Part shown: piece by piece, positions 51,601-61,011 of the stretch | Numbering within the stretch: position 1 is the stretch's first letter | Layout: each line of letters opens with the position of its first letter | NCBI GenBank assembly: GCA_023238725.1 | Contig: CM041553.1 | Coordinates: 21,076,001-21,140,000, forward strand | Direction: 5' to 3' | DNA: 64,000 bases | Source: Scortum barcoo | Taxonomy: Eukaryota > Chordata > Actinopteri > Centrarchiformes > Terapontidae | Translations under genes and position numbers: made by a program | Notes under the pieces: model-generated | Seen by the model: only the letters and a program-made list of their open reading frames with translations | What the model was told of the DNA's origin: nothing | Database searches by the model: none

Positions 51601-54600
51601 CAATAATCAGCATCTCTCTATCTGTGGAACTGTACATTTAAAAAATACACAGTAGTTCAATGCCAATAGAAACTATATAAATAGGAACTATATTTTTTGT
51701 AGACTCTCTCATTTGAGATGTTTGTCTAATCCTACTCATCTTAATTCCATTTCTTTAAACCTTTCTTACCCATTTGAAAATAAATAATTCTTTGATATTA
51801 AAACAATAATAATTACTAATTACCAAAGTCCTCTCCCAGATGAGAAGTCATATAAATCTTTTTAAATTAGGGACATCATGTGTTTGAGCTCACCTCACCT
51901 CATAACACCAGGGACCCTCAGTGAGGATTTCAGATGGGAACATTATTATATGTGTCCCAGAAGGATAGGATTATAGCAAAAACAGTCTCACATGGCTTAA
52001 TAGGGGTGGATTAGGTAGGGAGGAAACTATAGTGGAGGATATGGCGAAAGGCCTGAACTCCAAAGTGTATTCATTAGTGCCTTGTTGAAATAATTGTGGC
52101 GTGTAATTATGTATGGATGATTAAACGGGGTGTAATTACCTACACTGCTGACACAGCTGAAGCCTATAAATCACAGCGGTTTTTGGAGATAAAACCTTTG
52201 GCTAAAAAGCTCAGTCTAGCAGTTCCATCTGGTTTTCATATGCGCATCCTCCCAGCCCGCCTCACTGAAAACAATACGGTTAACTCCCTCCAACTGTCAT
52301 GTTATGTAACGTTAGTCAATGAGTTCATGGATATTGGCGAGAACAAGAGTTCCTTTTTTCACTGGCTGGTTTTTAAGAGTTTGCTCGGTGATTGCCAAAT
52401 ACACGATCCAGTCCTTTACTCTAAAACAAGCATGCATCACAACAGACTCACCTGCTTGCCCTCCAAAGTGTACAGTCTCCTCACAGCTCCAGAGTCCAAC
52501 TTGATGGCGTCCGTGATGTCAGTGAGCACCTGCTCGAAGGAGTGCGCCGTCTTCTTGTTGAGCAGTATCCGTACTGCCTTGCGGGGTTTGACGCCGCTGC
52601 GGATGACCGTGACCAGCTTGGGTTTGATGAAGTCCTTGGACTCGCGCTGCAGCTCATTCTTCAGCGGGATGAGAGACGTGAGGGAGCGCGATGTGCCAGT
52701 CTTGCTGCCCACCGACCAGTTGGGGTTGACGTTCTTGGTGTAGTCCACGCGTCGGAAGGGTTCATTTGAGGCGCACACGTAACTCTCGCCTGGAGAAAGA
52801 AACAAGTTGGGAAAATTTAACAGTCAAAACATGGATCTCTTGCAAACCACAGCCGCACCTAAGAAATAAAATTATCTAAAATGAAACAGACTGAACATGA
52901 AATGCGTCAGAATCCACCTCACATTGATGGTATGCAACATGAAATACCGCTTCCACACGACATTAAACGAAACAATAGAACAACAAATAGTTAACATTCC
53001 TCAGCTGAAACAAAAAGGCACATTGAGAGGCCAAGCCCGTGCACCACTGTCCTCTCTCTCTTTCAGCTGTTTGAGCTGCTGTGTTGGCCATCCTCCAAAG
53101 CAAAGCATTTTCTTTTATCTGCCAGCATTCCAGTCAAACAGTTAACACGCAAACGTTTCCCCTCAAGAACATTGATGAAGTCATGTGATGAGCGCAGGGC
53201 CTTGGCCGGTAAAAGAAAACCACAGCAAGAATTCGCTGCGATTGTTGTAAAGGCTGAGGGACGAGAAACTCAGTGCTGAGTAAGAAAGGGAGAAATTGAT
53301 ACTCTTATTTTCATGCTACGGTCATCACAAAAGTATGCAAGTGTCCAGAAACACGTGAGCGTCTCTCGGAATCTTCTTCAGGAAAATATATACTATATAC
53401 ATTACATATACATTACATACTTTTAATTCAGTTTTAGTTTTAAAGATATTTACAGAGCTAGAGAAAATTATCTTTAGTTAATTTTACTGACTGAGAATCA
53501 AACTCAATCTATGAAATTTTAGTTATCTGATGTGTGTCAAGACAAACGAATCGAGCTGGAGTGTAAGAAGGCCCTATGAGACAACGTGTCCCATGATACC
53601 TGGTTTTATTAAGCTTGCAATTAACCAAAGGCTAATTAAAAGGCTAGGCCACAGCTGGAGGGGCGAGGTGGGAGGGGGGCCTGAGCTCAGGCAGAAAACT
53701 AAAACAAAACATAACTGGGGCCTGTCATTCATCTGGGGGACAATGGCAGGACACTGAAATGCCCTCAGATGGTGACTGGTGACAAGTCTATTCCCAGAGG
53801 TGCAGGGATCTCAGGTGCGACGTCCCTCAGTGATGTGAGGGGAGCCCCAGCCACCCGCCACCGGCTGCCGTCCTCATGTGGACGACAGATGAGGTCAACG
53901 TTAACAGAGCTGTCTAACCGGTCCAGCAGCTTTTACTGCAGCGGCAGCACAGCTGTCACTGATCCGAAACCTGAGCGATGACAGTCCAGTAAATGGGAGA
54001 TCATAAAACGGTGTTAATATTAAGGCAAAATAAAACTTATCATCACTAAAACAATAAAATGACCACATTACCTAATAATATTCTCAGCATGTATAGACTT
54101 TTACTTTGCTGACATAATATTCACCACTGTTATAAAAGGGCTATTGGTTTCAGACAAACCATTAGACCACAGCCTCGAGGCGCGCTCATTCCAAATGTCT
54201 GATGGACATGAAATTTCTACATAATAAAGTTAAATTTATAGATGTACTATTTGTTTTTCCATCCAAGAAATCCTTTTCTAATTTCATCCAGTGATCACAG
54301 ACTGAATACAAAATGTACCACCAAGACACAGAGTTACCTCATGTATCTTAATGGATATGGATGTATATTCATGATGCAGCTGAGTGTTAGCCTGGAGCCA
54401 TACACGCATAAGCCGCAACAAATTTGACATTTAAAAATATTCATGACTGAACAGCCCCCAAAAAAGTGAAAAACAGTTTAAGACTAAAATTTTAATAAGA
54501 GTTTTGAAGTAGCAGTTCTATAAAGACGATGAAAATCTGACTTCCATTTATTTTAGGTGAATATTTTGATAATATAATAAACGTTTTGCCTCAAGAGTTC

Positions 54601-57600
54601 AAGTGTCAGCTAACACTGGATTTCACACTGTATTTCAACAGTACTGATGCTTCTGGCTAGCTTCCTGCCTTTATCAGGAGACATCATGTAGGAGGTCTGT
54701 AGCTCTTGAGAGAGCATTTAAAGGTCTGAGATGTCATCAGGTTGTTTTGGTATAGATAGGAAAATGTTTACCAACAAAGTGAAGGCACAGAGTTTGAAAG
54801 ATGTGGGCATTTACCAGTCAGGCAAGTAGGGTGAGACAAAATGACATGTTAATGGATGCATTTAGTGTTTTGGGGGCTTGACCCATGCTAGAAACTCAAG
54901 ATGAGGATTTCTTGGCTTCTGTTGCTTCAAATTTGACCATTTTCTCCATTTGTTTTATATGTCTCCTGTGAGTAATAAAAGTGAAATACTACTGTAAACC
55001 ATTGGAGCACCTCTCCAGTGGCTGCACCATATTGGAAAAAGTTTTGGGTTTTTTATGCTTTTGGTTTATTGTGCTTTTTTTGTTTGTTACCACTGAAGAA
55101 ACTTCAAGAGAATTCAGAAATTGATTTGTTTACTGCAGGTGATGGGTAATTTGACATTACTGAATCAGTGCTCATTTTCAACTAGTACTCATTCCACATT
55201 GCTGCTGAGTACATACTTTCAACAGAGCTATGAATCACGCATTTCTAATGTTGTCATCATATATTTGTCCATTTTCAGGCTTAATTTCACCAGTGGGTGC
55301 TAATAAACTCCTTGGCGTGCAAGCTCTGCTACTGTCCCAACAAGAGCTCCCATGTCAGCATGTTACGCACCCCACCAAAATACCACAAGGTAAACTACAA
55401 AACTCTTTCTTAATCCAGTTAAATATCTGCTACCACTTTGTGTAGTTCAGTAAGGTTTTCCATGAGCCCGAGTTGATCTGCTTTAGCTTTTAAAAGTCTC
55501 TCTGTCTTGAGCTGTCTGTGCTTCTGTTACTTCTACCTGAATCTCTGTGGTCTGGAGTTCACTTTCACTCCTATGTTCATGTTTGTAATTTCAGATATCA
55601 ACCTTACGTCACGTCATACGAGAACAGCTAAACTCATCACATCCGTCCACCGCATGGCTTGATGCAACCACCTCCCCTTCTCTGGGAAAAAAAAAAGCCT
55701 ACAAGTTGACGGGTTGGCTCAGTAATCCCATCCAGCCATAAGGGGCACACATGTGAATGGTGCTTATTGGCTTTCCACACAAAAGAGCCCCAGCAGGCCT
55801 CAATCAATGGGGCCAGACTGCTGAGCTGTGCAGTAATGTTCCCTCCTCTCTTTCCATTAGATGGGTGAGTAAACAAGGACAAGACACTGGTGCGCGGCCC
55901 ACCTGCGGTACATCTCACATGTGAGTTTACCCAAATCACATTTTCCCCACTTACTCCTCAAGTTATTAAGCCATGCAGACAGTGCCTCTGAGACTTCTGC
56001 CACTACCACAACGCAATCGGATTGAACCAAATTTTCAATTGAGGTGCCTGCAGTATTAAAAATAAATGAATTCTCAATATGAATGTGACTTTCCGGAGGC
56101 AATGTCCCGGTTACTCAGGATAATCCCCAGACTGTTATTTGTGAAATATTTTGTGATGAAAGACAGTGAGGTCGGCGAATTATCCCAAGCACCTGAGATA
56201 CTCTGGAAAAAGATGCCGTTACTTCCTGTCCTGTAATTTCTCAACTCTTTAAGGGAAACAAAGAAAGATTCACCATTTAACCTTCTGCAAAACACCACCA
56301 CTGGGTATCTTCAGGAGAACCAACCACGAGTTTCATGCTCATGTCATATGGGATGGATGGTAGAGATGGGAAAAAAAGATTTATGACTTGCATGAGCTCA
56401 AGTCATCTGAAAAATGTGAGTGTTAAAAATGTTTGGCATTGAAATATAAGACTGTATCCAATAAATTTCATCAATGTTTGTTCGTTTTTTGCCACTTTTT
56501 TCTATTATGTGCAAAGTCAGACATACTGCAGCTTACAGAAAAGTCAGTTTCCATCTTCGACTTGGATGTTGATGTGAACACTATTCACAAGCCAAAAACT
56601 GGTCATTCTTACAATAACTTTGGTATCACATTAACACAGCATAAGCAGCAGACATCTCAAAAACTAGATAAACTAATCTGCATTGCCAGATAGAACTATG
56701 GGTAAAAACAAATAAAAATGACTGAAGCATCAGTAGTACTTCTGAATGCAACTAAATCATTTTGTAATGTAAGCCCAGAATCCTTACTTAACAACAATGT
56801 AAATGTGAGGGCAGAGGTGCAGCAGCAGAGCGTTCTGTACCGGATCCAATGCACCAAAACAACTTTTGCTCAAACTGCCAAACTAGTGACGCTACAGAAT
56901 TCAGATCAGGCGCTGGCCTAAATCTTCCCTCGGCCACTCAGGGGATGGGGCATAGGAAATGAGTGTTGCACAGAGTCTGAAGTTTTAGGAGGGTGAGAGA
57001 TGAAAATAGACCAGTATGCGAGAAAGATGGCTGCGGTAAAAGGTCAGTGGATCCTGAGTGTGTGAGGCAGACTGCTAACCTCTCATGTTCAAAGAGGATT
57101 TCAGGCAGGTCACAGCGCAGACAGACACACAGCAGGGCTGGACATGAAGATTAACTTATTACTGCGAGGTCACTGTCACTGCAGGGTGAATAACGCTGCA
57201 GGGAAGTGAAAGGGGTTGGAGAAGACTGCGGCCCATTTGTGTCTGCAGTGTGCGACTGTCTCTGACACCAATGTTTTAAAACTGTTTTTGAGTTAACTAG
57301 TAAGATAGTGGACTCTGGTCAGTCCTGTAGCTCCTTTCCAAAGGGACTAAATTAATCATACAGCTGTGAGTGCAGCTGTAGCAATTATTGTTATTAATTC
57401 AACTTTCATGGTTCATAAATGGTCACTTTATCATATCAATTTCCATATCTTTACAACATTTCCAGTATTAAAATATATTATTTCACCACTATACTGCAAG
57501 CAATGAACTGACACAGAATGGGGGAAGGAAACCTCCATCTTTCAAGCCCCAAGGGTGAGATCAATTTAAAAGACTTTAACGGCCAGTGGACCCCGAAACA

Positions 57601-58690
57601 ACGTATGCATTCATCAAACATTCATTCCCACGCAGGATTGCATTTAGGAGGCAAACAGGGCAATTTCAAGCCCGCACGACCTCACCTCGCAAACACATAC
57701 TAAAGAGTGGGGGGAGAGTGAAAGAGAGAGTCCAGCTGAGATCAATGGACATTGTGGCACATTAGCAGAAGCATGTGTGGAGCTCAAGCTGCACTGAGGA
57801 GGGGTCTGCCTCCGTCTGCATGCAGGGCAGTGGGTCATTCATGTCAGAGCAGTTATGTCAATGATGCATATGATGTGGAGGATGCGAGGGAAGCTCTGCA
57901 TGGCATCCATTACGCTGCCATCCAGGGATAAATTGACTAATTTAAGTACAGCAGATATCTGTTCAAACTGAGCACTGATATCAAAATAACTCTTATCTGG
58001 CTGAAACAACTTTTCTGAACATAGACATTAAAAGAAAACAGCAGGTACCAACTCTTAAAGTACAAATATGCTCTAAGTCACCTCTTTTAAAACTTGTGAC
58101 ACAACTTGCTTGAGGCCATTTGCATGGGTCATTTAGGTAGCACTCAAGGCAAAACCTATCTTTTAAAAAAAAATCAATATCAAGTCCGAATCAATGCACA
58201 TTATCTATCATCAATACAGTCAAGAGTCGAGCCTCTTCCATGATCTGTCTGTGAGGTGGTTGTTTCATCCATCAGCACTCTTACCCTCCACTAAGTCATC
58301 CAGACTGCTGATCTTCCTGCCTCCATCCAGAGTGTACAAAGTCCGGACCCCTTGCGGGAGGTTGACGTTGTCCGACAGGGACCGTGTGAGCTCCATGAGC
58401 AGGGCGTCCAGGGACCGGAACCGGTCGTTGGACACGGCGTACACCAAGCCTTTGAAATACTTGTCTCCATTGCGGTAGAATCGCACTTTGCGGGCCTTTT
58501 TCTCGGAGGTGAGGGACTGGAGGGTGCGTGTGCGGTAGAAGCTGCAGTGCGCGCTGTGCGCCGGGCTCGGCACCAACCCGTTCCCCCTGGAGCCCGGCTG
58601 AGACCCGGATCCCGGGGCGGTCCTGGGCGTCCGGTGCGGCTTCTCTCGCTCCTCGAAGTGCTCAAACTCGATACTTCTGCTCAGAGACAT
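18327..58690 (-). CDS. dclk2: dclk2, doublecortin-like kinase 2, complete coding region (17 exons)
   Basis: Seventeen exons join without a frame break to 968 residues, or 951 without the 17-residue cassette. DCLK proteins bind and stabilise microtubules through tandem doublecortin domains and carry a CaMK-type Ser/Thr kinase; in neurons they act in axon and dendrite growth. DCX1 spans about 66-152 and DCX2 about 191-275, with a Ser/Pro-rich linker at about 284-400. The kinase spans about 410-668 and looks active: glycine loop IGDGNFAVV, Lys439 in FALKII, HRD at 529-531, DFG at 553-555, APE at 575-577. The junction VSVIM-NTALDKE before the tail, the start [14 protein letters not shown], and the lrba neighbour argue for dclk2 over dclk1. 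The 261-residue Pro/Ser tail is much longer than the roughly 75 residues I recall for human DCLK2. Whether this is the teleost a or b copy cannot be told here. Confidence 0.94.
20090..20330. mobile_element. Possible dispersed fish repeat
   Basis: The segment with tgttgtccaaaaactactaa, aaaacacaccaatgatccac and agtgttgtactggatgacat resembles sequence I recall as recurrent in fish genomes. No terminal repeats are seen and the class is unknown. Confidence 0.25.
21070..21095 (+). repeat. G-quadruplex-type G-tract array
   Basis: Six runs of three to five G separated by single T. It lies on the strand opposite the dclk2 message, at the edge of a 300-bp polypurine block. Confidence 0.75.
22138..22254 (-). 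CDS. dclk2: dclk2 coding exon 16 (post-kinase segment)
   Basis: It encodes [20 protein letters not shown], then [19 protein letters not shown]. This aligns with the start of the regulatory tail of DCLK kinases. Phase 0; donor gtaagc. Confidence 0.94.
22390..22470 (-). CDS. dclk2: dclk2 coding exon 15 (end of kinase domain)
   Basis: It encodes [20 protein letters not shown] and LSHPWVT, the conserved Arg helix and HPW end of the kinase fold. Phase 0; donor gtatct. Confidence 0.94.
22830..23050. mobile_element. Dispersed fish repeat copy
   Basis: It contains gttttggtctccatcaaccc, gaaatatctggctctgtagc, tgccaaatgctccagtatgt and tcaccagctggtcgctaac. I recall this string order from interspersed repeats in several teleosts. 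Class and true borders unknown. Confidence 0.4.
23240..23273. repeat. Perfect inverted repeat (hairpin)
   Basis: TGAGCGCTAACAT and ATGTTAGCGCTCA form a perfect 13-bp stem around an 8-base loop. Too short for a microRNA precursor. Confidence 0.85.
23744..23840 (-). CDS. dclk2: dclk2 coding exon 14 (kinase C-lobe)
   Basis: It encodes [20 protein letters not shown] and [12 protein letters not shown]. Acceptor ctctgttcag, donor gttggg. Confidence 0.94.
24255..24332 (-). CDS. dclk2: dclk2 coding exon 13 (kinase C-lobe)
   Basis: It encodes [20 protein letters not shown] and FPPFR, the helix-F region of CaMK-type kinases. Split codons on both sides join correctly (Gly, Ser). Confidence 0.95.
24333..24842 (-). 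other. dclk2: dclk2 intron 12
   Basis: AT-rich intron of 0.5 kb; nothing recognised. Confidence 0.8.
24843..24976 (-). CDS. dclk2: dclk2 coding exon 12 (DFG and activation loop)
   Basis: It encodes [20 protein letters not shown], then [23 protein letters not shown] and APE motifs are intact, as is the [13 protein letters not shown]+1 loop. Acceptor ttctatag, donor gtgagc. Confidence 0.95.
25061..25207 (-). CDS. dclk2: dclk2 coding exon 11 (catalytic loop)
   Basis: It encodes [20 protein letters not shown] through [18 protein letters not shown], with an intact HRDIKPEN catalytic loop. Phase 0 at both ends; donor gtatat. Confidence 0.95.
25293..25412 (-). CDS. dclk2: dclk2 coding exon 10 (helix C)
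   Basis: It encodes [20 protein letters not shown], then [20 protein letters not shown]. It holds the helix-C Glu and the hinge. Phase 0 at both ends. Confidence 0.95.
25413..25819 (-). other. dclk2: dclk2 intron 9
   Basis: Short intron with a brief CA run near 25,652. Nothing else recognised; the open frames here extend from neighbouring exons. Confidence 0.8.
25820..25877 (-). CDS. dclk2: dclk2 coding exon 9 (catalytic lysine)
   Basis: A 58-bp exon encoding [19 protein letters not shown], with the ATP-binding Lys of the ALKII motif. Acceptor ctgttcag, donor gtctca. Confidence 0.93.
26252..26311. repeat. Two-copy tandem duplication, 35-bp period
   Basis: A 24-base segment (starting gtgttatcgagtgttaaag) occurs at 26252 and again at 26287 without change. 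Confidence 0.8.
26780..27060. promoter_or_regulatory. Candidate conserved noncoding element
   Basis: Complex sequence with clustered TAATG/TTAATCC cores immediately downstream of dclk2 exon 8. Conservation not tested. Confidence 0.25.
27078..27186 (-). CDS. dclk2: dclk2 coding exon 8 (kinase glycine loop), tandem acceptor
   Basis: It encodes [20 protein letters not shown], then [15 protein letters not shown], the ATP-binding glycine loop. The acceptor is a tandem CAGCAG: 27186 gives Ala-Val and 27183 gives Val only at the junction. The longer form matches the mammalian SPEGVNGNR spacing. Donor gtaggt. Confidence 0.93.
27187..27681 (-). other. dclk2: dclk2 intron 7
   Basis: Half-kilobase intron with a short interrupted AC stretch near 27,400. 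Nothing else seen. Confidence 0.8.
27682..27769 (-). CDS. dclk2: dclk2 coding exon 7 (linker)
   Basis: It encodes [20 protein letters not shown] and EQTNRLSPE. It aligns with the SSNVNG...ISPEG segment of mammalian DCLK2. Acceptor catccag, donor gtacgt. Confidence 0.85.
27770..29660 (-). other. dclk2: dclk2 intron 6
   Basis: Intron of 1.9 kb. It contains three telomere-like GGGTTA units at 29059-29077 and a possible dispersed repeat at about 29,160-29,435 that ends in accctacagggaaccttta. No exon recognised. Confidence 0.7.
29661..29755 (-). CDS. dclk2: dclk2 coding exon 6 (Ser/Pro linker)
   Basis: It encodes [20 protein letters not shown] and [11 protein letters not shown], aligning with the [18 protein letters not shown] region of mammalian DCLK2. 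Acceptor ccccacatag, donor gtaaga. Confidence 0.92.
29756..31549 (-). other. dclk2: dclk2 intron 5
   Basis: Intron of 1.8 kb, AT-rich, with a GAGA tract near 31,090. The section 31,140-31,290, full of gctaacat/tagcatgt words, resembles low-complexity fish repeat sequence. No exon recognised. Confidence 0.7.
31550..31600 (-). CDS. dclk2: dclk2 exon 5, probable 17-residue cassette exon
   Basis: A 51-bp open segment between a strong acceptor (pyrimidines, then ctgcag) and donor gtgagg. It has the same phase at both ends, so it can be included or skipped without a frame change. When included it adds [17 protein letters not shown] to the Ser/Pro linker. From memory, two human DCLK2 isoforms also differ by 17 residues; I could not check this. 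It could be a chance pair of splice sites. Confidence 0.62.
31601..32117 (-). other. dclk2: dclk2 intron 4
   Basis: Half-kilobase intron upstream of the cassette exon. Nothing recognised. Confidence 0.75.
32118..32216 (-). CDS. dclk2: dclk2 coding exon 4 (linker)
   Basis: It encodes [20 protein letters not shown] and [12 protein letters not shown]. The [11 protein letters not shown] core is shared by DCLK1 and DCLK2 linkers. Both ends are split after the first codon base, as for the next two exons, so the following cassette can be skipped in frame. Confidence 0.92.
32217..34731 (-). other. dclk2: dclk2 intron 3
   Basis: AT-rich intron of 2.5 kb. The part at 32,500-32,900 has gtaccaatactaaaacaata-type low-complexity sequence often seen in fish repeats. 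No exon or RNA gene recognised. Confidence 0.7.
34732..34834 (-). CDS. dclk2: dclk2 coding exon 3 (end of DCX2)
   Basis: It encodes [20 protein letters not shown] and [14 protein letters not shown], the end of DCX2. Acceptor cctccag, donor gtaagg. It follows the 17.6-kb intron 2. Confidence 0.95.
36292..36345. repeat. Compound (GT)n microsatellite
   Basis: Two GT runs separated by atcc. Confidence 0.95.
36679..36718. repeat. (GT)20 microsatellite
   Basis: Uninterrupted GT run of about 40 bp. Confidence 0.97.
37221..38421. mobile_element. Decayed palindromic MITE with internal insertion
   Basis: The left end (cgacattttgggaaatatgc then ttatttgctttctgtcagag) recurs inverted at the right end (about 38,340-38,421). 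An inner pair is also inverted: gttagcttagctttgcac at about 37,923 against tatgctaagctaagttaac at about 38,300. The order matches a long palindromic repeat common in teleosts. About 600 bp between 37,285 and 37,915 is unlike the known element and may be a nested insertion. Confidence 0.6.
39529..39686 (-). mobile_element. tRNA-derived SINE
   Basis: On the minus strand it begins with a tRNA-like head: A box in GGTGGCTCAGTGGTAGAG and B box in CAGTTCGATTCCCGG. A tail of gctgcatgtcttccccctct and ctctcccacctttcctgtct follows, typical of a teleost SINE family. It is flanked by a perfect 16-bp direct repeat, CTGGATTATGTTTTTT, at 39513-39528 and 39687-39702, the target-site duplication. Confidence 0.88.
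40690..41110. promoter_or_regulatory. Candidate conserved noncoding element
   Basis: Non-repetitive, CpG-containing block with gatgccaattaagtttgtc and gcaggcacgtgtaac (E-box) within an AT-rich intron. Conservation not tested. Confidence 0.25.
41673..41694. repeat. (CA)n microsatellite
   Basis: Uninterrupted CA run. Confidence 0.93.
42634..42662. repeat. (GT)n microsatellite
   Basis: Uninterrupted GT run. Confidence 0.95.
43385..43640. promoter_or_regulatory. Candidate conserved noncoding element with two octamers
   Basis: Complex sequence with POU octamers ATGCAAAT at 43392 and 43560, plus tttaatccag and attaatccg cores. Judged from texture and motif density only. Confidence 0.3.
47517..47542. 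repeat. (TG)n microsatellite
   Basis: Uninterrupted TG run. Confidence 0.95.
52452..52789 (-). CDS. dclk2: dclk2 coding exon 2 (end of DCX1, most of DCX2)
   Basis: The 338-bp exon encodes [20 protein letters not shown], a variable [19 protein letters not shown] spacer, then [20 protein letters not shown] and the rest of DCX2 to YTLEGKQ. The acceptor is ctttctccag and the donor gtgagt. Confidence 0.95.
53570..53710. promoter_or_regulatory. Candidate conserved noncoding element
   Basis: Dense homeodomain-like cores (tgcaattaacc, ggctaattaaaagg) followed by a CAGCTG E-box. Conservation not tested. Confidence 0.3.
55650..56120. promoter_or_regulatory. Candidate conserved noncoding element
   Basis: Non-repetitive block with gcagtattaaaaataaatg, cctcaatcaatggggcc and other complex sequence. 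Conservation not tested. Confidence 0.22.
58285..58690 (-). CDS. dclk2: dclk2 coding exon 1 (start codon, DCX1)
   Basis: It starts with [17 protein letters not shown], close to the mammalian DCLK2 N-terminus (MASTRSIELEHFEER). It continues through [20 protein letters not shown] and [20 protein letters not shown] into most of DCX1, ending in VE plus the first G of Gly before donor gtaaga. The ATG at 58690 is the first in this frame; the frame stays open upstream to about 58,882 but without an ATG. Position -3 is A, a good initiation context. Confidence 0.93.
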
Positions 58691-59040
58691 GTTGTGTGCC
58701 TCCCACTCTCTCTTCCCGTTTTTGAACGAAACTCCCAAACAGAAGAAGTACTTTTTATCCGGAGTGCGCTCACACGTGTGCGTCTCCACGAACAGTCCAC
58801 AATGAGGAGGCGACTTCACTGCACCGGCTGCTCTTTCACAAAGACACAGCTCCAAATAATAACACAAAAATGAAATAATCACCTCTAAGTGCTCAGAAAG
58901 TGAAGCCCGGTCCGGACTGACCCGATGGATTGATCAGTCTACCTGCATGAAACGCAGCAGGAGCAGTAATCCAAACGCCGGCTCGGGATTATCCGGTGAA
59001 AACGTGTCGAATAAAGAGCAGCTGTGCGTTTGACAGACAT
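58691..59040 (-). promoter_or_regulatory. dclk2: dclk2 5' UTR and probable core promoter region
   Basis: Exon 1 and the sequence just upstream are GC- and CpG-rich compared with the surroundings, like a CpG-type promoter. No convincing TATA box is seen. A tiny ATG-CAG-GTA-GAC-TGA upstream ORF occurs near 58,944 on this strand and would matter only if transcription starts further upstream. The transcription start is not determinable from the sequence. Confidence 0.35.
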
Positions 59041-59803
59041 CTCAGTGCACCTCTTTTTTTATTTGTTATGTTTGTTTTTTCTCTCCACAAAAGTTGGGCC
59101 CACCGCAGTGAATCCCACAGAGCCTCCTTCCTCCTCCGTCTCCTCCTCACCTCCTCTCTCAGGCTGTCAGATCGATGGATAATGAGAGAGGAGGAGAGGA
59201 GGAGGAGGGGGGTGAGTCCTCCAGCCTCAGGGTCCTAATGCTCTCTATTGTACTGTTAATACATTCAGGACACACTTAAGTTTACACTCATCCTTCCTCA
59301 GTGACCTAAAATGTGGTCAAACTGTCAAAAAAAAACAAAAGAAAGGAAAAAAAAACAGTTTGTTTTGGACATGATACACACTTCTGCAAGGGAGAAATAA
59401 GACATGTAAGGATGTTAAAGGACTACTGATATCAGCCTATAGTGATATTGCATTTATCAGAAATGTTCTAATAGTAATATTCAGGATTATAATTACACAA
59501 AACTTGTAAATAGTTACAACCTGAGATGTTAGGCCTGCGGTTCTTTATGTTTCTGTACTTTTCTATGTCAGGGTTCCCCTACAAGTTGCGTTTACCTCTC
59601 CCCCTTTTTCTTGTTGAACTCAATGTAAGTGACACTGTAGTTTCTGGTTTTAGCCTTGCTTGTTAGCTTAAATTTATGGTGCAGCATGTGAATATTCCTG
59701 GGTAATTTAATATGTGAAGGGGCCCTGATCGTGTGATTGAGAGTTTGTTGTCATTTACGTCTGTCAGAATGAAAGACTGTACATAAAGGTAAACTATATG
59801 AAT

Positions 59804-60336
59804 GGTACATAAGAGTGAAGCCAAAACATCTGAGTCGCCCCCTGGTGGCTGGCTGCAGTACAGCTCATAAACCCCGCCCCCTCCATGTTAGCAGATGGGA
59901 CATGGGTCAGTCTAAATAAATTAGATGTCAAATAGGTTTTTCCCAAAGATGGTTTCTGTCATTTTAGGTAGATTTTATCACACTGAAGTTTGTTCAAGTG
60001 CTAATTTTTCTGATAAGTGTGATTTTAATTTGTAAGCAATTTGATGCTTAAAAACTGTGCGAAATGTTATGATTGACGGCTGTCAGTCACAATAAAAAAC
60101 TCCCGGAGGCACCTGCAGACGTCTTTTCAGGAATTTAGTAAAAATGTTGCAAGGAGATGTAACTTTAACTTTAACATATGATCGTTTGGTAACTCATTAT
60201 TGATTAATGATCGAGTCGGGTGGGTGTATGGGCGGGACCTTGAAACCACTGCGCAGACTCTGGCTCCAAATATCACCAGTGCAAGATGACGGTGCACATA
60301 TCACAACACAGGATATTTTGACCTCACTTTGTACAC
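59804..60336. mobile_element. MITE-like fish repeat with short terminal inverted repeats
   Basis: The left end reads ggtacataagagtgaagcca, then aaacatc. The right end, inverted, reads tgtacaaagtgaggtcaaaa, then tatc. The interior has gccccctggtggctggctgc, aaaccccgccccctccatgt and gttagcagatgggacatggg, a series I recall from an abundant teleost repeat. Borders approximate. Confidence 0.55.
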
Positions 60337-61011
60337 TTTGTACAGTAGGAGAAAGTGGAGGCTAACCCTAACTCCACCGGTTACATTTTTCCTACTTTAT
60401 GTAGCCTATATATAAAATGTCCATATTTAATTTATATTAGAGCTTGTTTAACACATCAATATTACGTGTAGATGTGCAGATATGTAGTGAGCTACAGTTT
60501 CAGTAGAGCTCAATAGAGTCAAACCAAAGGTATTATAATAATGAACAAAGAAAGTAGCTAGATAAAGATATAAATATTCAGTAGCTGCGCACTTAGTTTC
60601 CCCGTCACTTATGCCAGGAAGAAACAAAGTTAAAGTAACACAAACATAAGTAAAATGGGTAAAATACAAAACAGATAGCTCCAATTTAGCGTGAATGTTA
60701 CATGTTATGTTAGCTGCAGATATGCAATTGTGAGCTTGGTTAACAGTAAATTGATCAGAGATAAACTAAATTAATCAACAAATTACAAAGCTAATCATCA
60801 TAAAACAGTTGTAAAAAGAAAAAAGACTCACAGATGATGCTCCAACAGGGGCATTTAGAGAGTACACAAAAGATATCTGTCAATATTTGCATGGACACAG
60901 ATCTGACAAAATGGCGGCTGAAACAACTTCAGTTAAACTGCTATGGAACTCTGACTGTAGGTTGCTATTGGCAACAGAATGTTCGACTGACAGAATATTT
61001 GTTTGTGCAAC

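Larger units (their letters stand above)
34835..52451 (-). other. dclk2: dclk2 intron 2 (17.6 kb)
   Basis: The largest intron, separating the two exons that encode DCX2. It holds GT/AC tracts (36292-36345, 36679-36718, 41673-41694, 42634-42662, 47517-47542), a decayed palindromic MITE (37221-38421), a tRNA-derived SINE (39529-39686), an (AAGA)n-like tract near 45,035 and candidate noncoding elements at 40,690-41,110 and 43,385-43,640. I found no nested gene. Confidence 0.7.
52790..58284 (-). other. dclk2: dclk2 intron 1
   Basis: Intron of 5.5 kb, largely free of simple repeats. It contains candidate noncoding elements at 53,570-53,710 and 55,650-56,120. No nested gene recognised. Confidence 0.7.

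Noticed and set aside
52096..52743. 215-codon plus-strand open frame opposite dclk2 exon 2
   Set aside because: It is antisense to a well-supported DCX exon and has no family resemblance.
58691..58882. N-terminal extension of dclk2 upstream of the chosen start
   Set aside because: The frame is open but the upstream start would be GTG, not ATG, and the [15 protein letters not shown] start matches the family N-terminus.
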